Origin: Candidatus Treponema faecavium
GTDB lineage: Bacteria; Spirochaetota; Spirochaetia; Treponematales; Treponemataceae
Reading direction: 5' to 3'
Assembly: GCA_019113455.1 (NCBI GenBank)
Contig: DXHG01000151.1
Coordinates: 1-8,587 of the forward strand
DNA: 8,587 nucleotides
The notes under the pieces are model-generated. The model was not told the DNA's origin. It saw nothing but the letters and a program-made list of their open reading frames with translations, and ran no database searches. The position numbers were made by a program, and so were the translations under genes. Shown piece after piece: positions 5,892 through 8,587 of this stretch (within the stretch, counting starts at the first letter, position 1; each line of letters opens with the position of its first letter).

Positions 5892-6598
5892 ACGGCAGGT
5901 TATACTGTGTCGGCGTAGGACCCGGCGACGGGGAACTCATGACTGTGAAAGCGGTGCGGATACTTGAGCAAGTGCCCGTTATTGCCGCGGTGCACACAGA
6001 TACAAACAGCTTGAGCGCAGCGCTTACGGCGGCAGCCCAAATAATCGACGTGAGCGGCAAACGGACGGTTTTGCTTGAGATTCCCATGACCAGAAAAACC
6101 GCCGCTGTAAATCAGGCGTATCAGGCGGCGGCTAAAGCGCTGACCGCCATACTGGATCAGGGGCTTGATACTGCGCTCATAACGCTCGGGGATCCTGCGC
6201 TCTACTCAACGGCGGCGCGCATTATGGCGTATATTTCACCTGAACAGTATGAGGTGCATATTGTACCGGGTGTTGCGAGTTTCTGCGCCGCCGCCGCGTG
6301 CGCGGGGCAAAGCCTTGTTTCCCGCTCCGAGGTGCTCACGGTTATTCCTGCAGGGACTGATATGCAGAAGCTGAAAAAGCTGCTTGAACGCAGCGGCACA
6401 AAAGTTATCATGAAGCCGGCATCACAGCTTGCGCAGGTTATATCGCTTCTTGCAGACATGCAGCTCCTGCCGTACTGCACGTTGGTGCAGAACTGCGGCA
6501 TGGAAGGCGAACGGATACTGCGTTCATCTGACATGCTGCTCGCGGCAGAAAGCGATGAACAGCCGTACTTTTCTCTGTTTATTGTTCGTGAGCGGTAA
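5888..6598 (+). CDS. cbiL: Cobalt-factor II / precorrin-2 C20-methyltransferase (CbiL)
   Basis: CbiL uses SAM to methylate C20 of cobalt-factor II, the step straight after cobalt insertion. The 236-residue protein is the usual size for the tetrapyrrole methylase fold. Motifs are the N-terminal loop GVGPGDGELMTVKAV (9-23), ITLGDPALYSTAARI (98-112), which is typical for CbiL/CobI, and HIVPGVASFCAAAA (124-137). The second residue block after P (ASF) and the GDPALYST signature separate it from CbiF and CbiH. The ATG overlaps the cbiD TGA by the ATGA arrangement and has a full GGAGG (5875-5879) eight bases upstream, the best ribosome binding site in the operon. An ATG at 5798 in the same frame would run 90 bp into cbiD and lacks support. 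Preference for cobalt-containing substrate is inferred from cbiK and the absence of aerobic-route genes. Confidence 0.92.
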   Translation: MNGRLYCVGVGPGDGELMTVKAVRILEQVPVIAAVHTDTNSLSAALTAAAQIIDVSGKRTVLLEIPMTRKTAAVNQAYQAAAKALTAILDQGLDTALITLGDPALYSTAARIMAYISPEQYEVHIVPGVASFCAAAACAGQSLVSRSEVLTVIPAGTDMQKLKKLLERSGTKVIMKPASQLAQVISLLADMQLLPYCTLVQNCGMEGERILRSSDMLLAAESDEQPYFSLFIVRER

Positions 6599-6604
6599 AG
6601 CACT

Positions 6605-8437
6605 ATGGTATACTTTGTAGGTGCAGGCTGCGGCGCGCATGATCTTATTACTGTCCGGGCAAAAAAAATACTGCAATGTGCACAAATAGTTGTTTATGCA
6701 GGAAGTTTGATAAATAAGAGTATACTTTCTTATACACAAAAAGACTGCACGCTGCACGACAGCTCAAAAATGACGCTTGAAGAGATTATCGCGGTTATTG
6801 CAGCGCACAAAAATTGCTGCTGCGTGAGGCTGCACTCAGGCGATCCGTGTCTGTACGGCGCAATCAGGGAACAGATGGAAGCGCTTGATTCGCGCCGTAT
6901 TCCCTATGAGATAGTTCCCGGTGTGTCGAGTTTTTGCGGCGCTGCCGCCGCCGTGCGCGCCGAATATACCGTGCCCGGCGTGTCGCAGAGCGTGATTATC
7001 ACGCGGATGCAGGGAAGGACCCCTGTTCCTGACGGAGAATCGCTTGCGCGGCTTTCGTCGCATGGCTGCTCAATGGTGCTGTTTCTCAGCGCCTCTCTGC
7101 TGCTTCAAGCGCAGGCAGAGCTGCTTGCAGGCGGCGCATACACGCCTGACACTCCAGCAGCGATTGTGTATAAAGCATCGTGGCCGGAAGAAAAAGTATA
7201 CCGGTGCACTGTAGGTACGCTGGCCCAGACGGCAGCGCTGCACGGCATTACGCACACGGCGCTTATTTTAGTCGGTTCGTTTTTAGGCGATGAATACAGG
7301 CGTTCTCTGCTGTATTCGCCGTCTTTTTCTACTGGTGTGCGCACCGCTTGCGCGCCGCCTGCTGACAAACAGTCCGGAATTGCCGTAGCGCAGCGGTTTT
7401 CCCGTATATATATAGCGTCGGTAACGCAGCAGGGCGGCGCACTCGCGGCAAAACTTACGCAGCTTCTGTGCGCCAGCGGTGCGAACGCGGTCTGCACGGT
7501 AAAACCCGATAACCTGCGCGGGTGGTTTGAGCAGGGGTTTGCCGGACAGGGCGGACAAAAAAAGGCGCTGGTATTTATCGGCGCAGCGGGCATTGCGGTG
7601 CGGTGCGCCGCGCCGTTTATCACGTCTAAAATGACTGATCCCGCGTTAATCGTTCTTGACGAAGCAGGGCAGTTTGCAATACCGGTATTATCAGGGCATG
7701 TGGGAATGGCCAATGAGCTTGCGTCGTATATCGCGGAACAGCTTGCCTGCGTGCCGGTGATTACGACTGCGACCGATATACATCACACATGGTCTGTCGA
7801 TGCATGGGCCCAAGCGCATAATTTTTGTATCGCATCTCCCCATGAGATAAAACGTATCGCCAGTGCCGTGCTGCGCGATGAACCGGTCTCGGTATTTACC
7901 GATTTGCCGCAAACGGCAATTCCTGCCATACCGTATGACAATTACCGGTATGCTGAACAGGCAGAAGAAGCTGACATTATCATATCGCGCAGCAACGCAT
8001 ACCGGAACATGCGCGCGCTCAGGCTTATTCCCCGCGATGCCGTTTTGGGAGTCGGGTGCAAAAAGGATATGGATACGGCAAAACTGCAGAGCGCCTTTTT
8101 GCAGTTTTGCCGTGCTGCGTCGCTTGAGCCTGAGTGCTTTTACAAAGCGTGCAGCATACAGCTTAAAGAAAATGAATCTGCAATACGTGATTTATGCGCT
8201 GCGTTTAATCTTTTATGGCAGGTGTTCAGCGCGGATGAATTGTGCGCGGTTTCCGGAGTATTTTCATATTCCGATTTTACGCAGCAGGTAACCGGCGTTG
8301 ACTGTGTCTGTGAACGGAGCGCTGCTGCTGGTGTTCTTGCGGATACGGCAGACGCAAACTGGCGCTCATATCTGCTTATTGCAAAAAAACAGCGCTTTGA
8401 AGGCAGTACGTTTGCCGCTGCCGTAAAAAGCGAGTAA
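6605..8437 (+). CDS. cbiFG: Fused CbiF (cobalt-precorrin-4 C11-methyltransferase) and CbiG (cobalt-precorrin-5A hydrolase)
   Basis: One 610-residue frame joins two enzymes that act one after the other. Residues 1-230 are CbiF, the SAM-dependent C11-methylase: GAGCGAHDLITVRA (6-19), YAGSL (31-35), RLHSGDPCLYGA (75-86), YEIVPGVSSFCGAAA (101-115), ITRMQGRTPVP (132-142) and LILVGSFLG (220-228). Residues 232-262 look like a linker. From about 266 the protein is CbiG, which opens the delta-lactone and releases a two-carbon fragment: IYIASVTQQGG (268-278), FIGAAGIAVRCAAPFI (324-339), VLDEAGQFAIPVLSGHVGMAN (350-370), PVITTATDIH (384-393) and the C-terminal domain starting near VLGVGCKKDMD (480-490). 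The frame shows no stop or shift at the join. The usual GAGPGD loop of CbiF reads GAGCGA here. It begins 6 bp after cbiL; no strong ribosome binding site is seen, so translation may depend on coupling. Confidence 0.93.
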   Translation: MVYFVGAGCGAHDLITVRAKKILQCAQIVVYAGSLINKSILSYTQKDCTLHDSSKMTLEEIIAVIAAHKNCCCVRLHSGDPCLYGAIREQMEALDSRRIPYEIVPGVSSFCGAAAAVRAEYTVPGVSQSVIITRMQGRTPVPDGESLARLSSHGCSMVLFLSASLLLQAQAELLAGGAYTPDTPAAIVYKASWPEEKVYRCTVGTLAQTAALHGITHTALILVGSFLGDEYRRSLLYSPSFSTGVRTACAPPADKQSGIAVAQRFSRIYIASVTQQGGALAAKLTQLLCASGANAVCTVKPDNLRGWFEQGFAGQGGQKKALVFIGAAGIAVRCAAPFITSKMTDPALIVLDEAGQFAIPVLSGHVGMANELASYIAEQLACVPVITTATDIHHTWSVDAWAQAHNFCIASPHEIKRIASAVLRDEPVSVFTDLPQTAIPAIPYDNYRYAEQAEEADIIISRSNAYRNMRALRLIPRDAVLGVGCKKDMDTAKLQSAFLQFCRAASLEPECFYKACSIQLKENESAIRDLCAAFNLLWQVFSADELCAVSGVFSYSDFTQQVTGVDCVCERSAAAGVLADTADANWRSYLLIAKKQRFEGSTFAAAVKSE

Positions 8438-8464
8438 AATCTGCATACGGGGAGCTGCACCGCT

Positions 8465-8587
8465 ATGGGAATTCTTTTTGTGGTCGGTATCGGCCCGGGC
8501 AATGCCGCCTGCCTTACGGAAGCTGCCAGGCGGGCGCTTGACGCGTGCGATGTCATTATCGGATATGCCAGATATACGGAACTTATA
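8465..8587 (+). CDS. cbiH: Precorrin-3B C17-methyltransferase (CbiH), 5' part only
   Basis: The window ends after 41 codons of an open frame. The peptide starts MGILFVVGIGPGNAACLTEA, then RRALDACDVIIGYARYTELI. The GIGPG loop followed by T..A...L...D.IIGY..Y is the N-terminal pattern of CbiH/CobJ, which methylates C17 and drives ring contraction. The IGY..Y block separates it from CbiF (YAGSL) and CbiL. The ATG has GGGGAG (8449-8454) ten bases upstream, and lies 27 bp after the cbiFG stop with no terminator between. It fits the missing step between CbiL and CbiF. Full length and any further fusion cannot be seen. Confidence 0.85.
   Translation, partial: MGILFVVGIGPGNAACLTEAARRALDACDVIIGYARYTELI

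Overview
The window looks like chromosomal DNA of a spirochaete, most likely a Treponema-type organism. The reasons are the rho-rpmE gene pair (an adjacency I recall from Treponema pallidum), a Rho with a long N-terminal extension, and the style of the other proteins. Genus-level placement is inference; no rRNA or tRNA is present to fix it.

Layout. Positions 1-43 hold a strong intrinsic terminator for a gene that lies before the window. A sigma70-type promoter (TTGACA-N18-TATAGT, 128-157) and an AT-rich leader precede rho (277-1986). The gene rpmE (ribosomal protein L31, zinc-binding type) follows 94 bp later at 2081-2284. A perfect 12-bp hairpin flanked by A and T tracts (2300-2330) is shared with a convergent minus-strand gene, a stand-alone homologue of the RlmK half of the 23S rRNA methyltransferase RlmKL (2329-3420). 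About 505 bp then separate this gene from a divergent operon. This gap contains an array of ten degenerate ~22-bp repeats (3583-3804) built around the dyad TTTGCC-GAN-GGCAAA. The ends of the array are inverted copies of each other.

From 3926 to the right edge runs a tight plus-strand operon for the anaerobic (early-cobalt) branch of cobalamin synthesis: cbiK, cbiD, cbiL, a cbiF-cbiG fusion, and the first 41 codons of cbiH. CbiK inserts cobalt into sirohydrochlorin. CbiL methylates C20 and CbiH methylates C17 with ring contraction. CbiF methylates C11, CbiG opens the lactone ring and releases the two-carbon unit, and CbiD directs methylation at C1. The genes overlap or lie within 27 bp of each other, so one transcript is likely. 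Remaining steps (CbiJ, CbiE/T, CbiC, CbiA and others) are not in the window and may lie downstream.

The most unusual items are the 22-bp repeat array in front of the B12 operon, the cbiF-cbiG fusion of consecutive pathway enzymes, the apparently near-leaderless start of cbiK with no recognisable cobalamin riboswitch, and the glutamine-rich, charged N-terminal extension of Rho. I see no CRISPR array, no transposase, no RNA gene and no clearly new multi-gene system.
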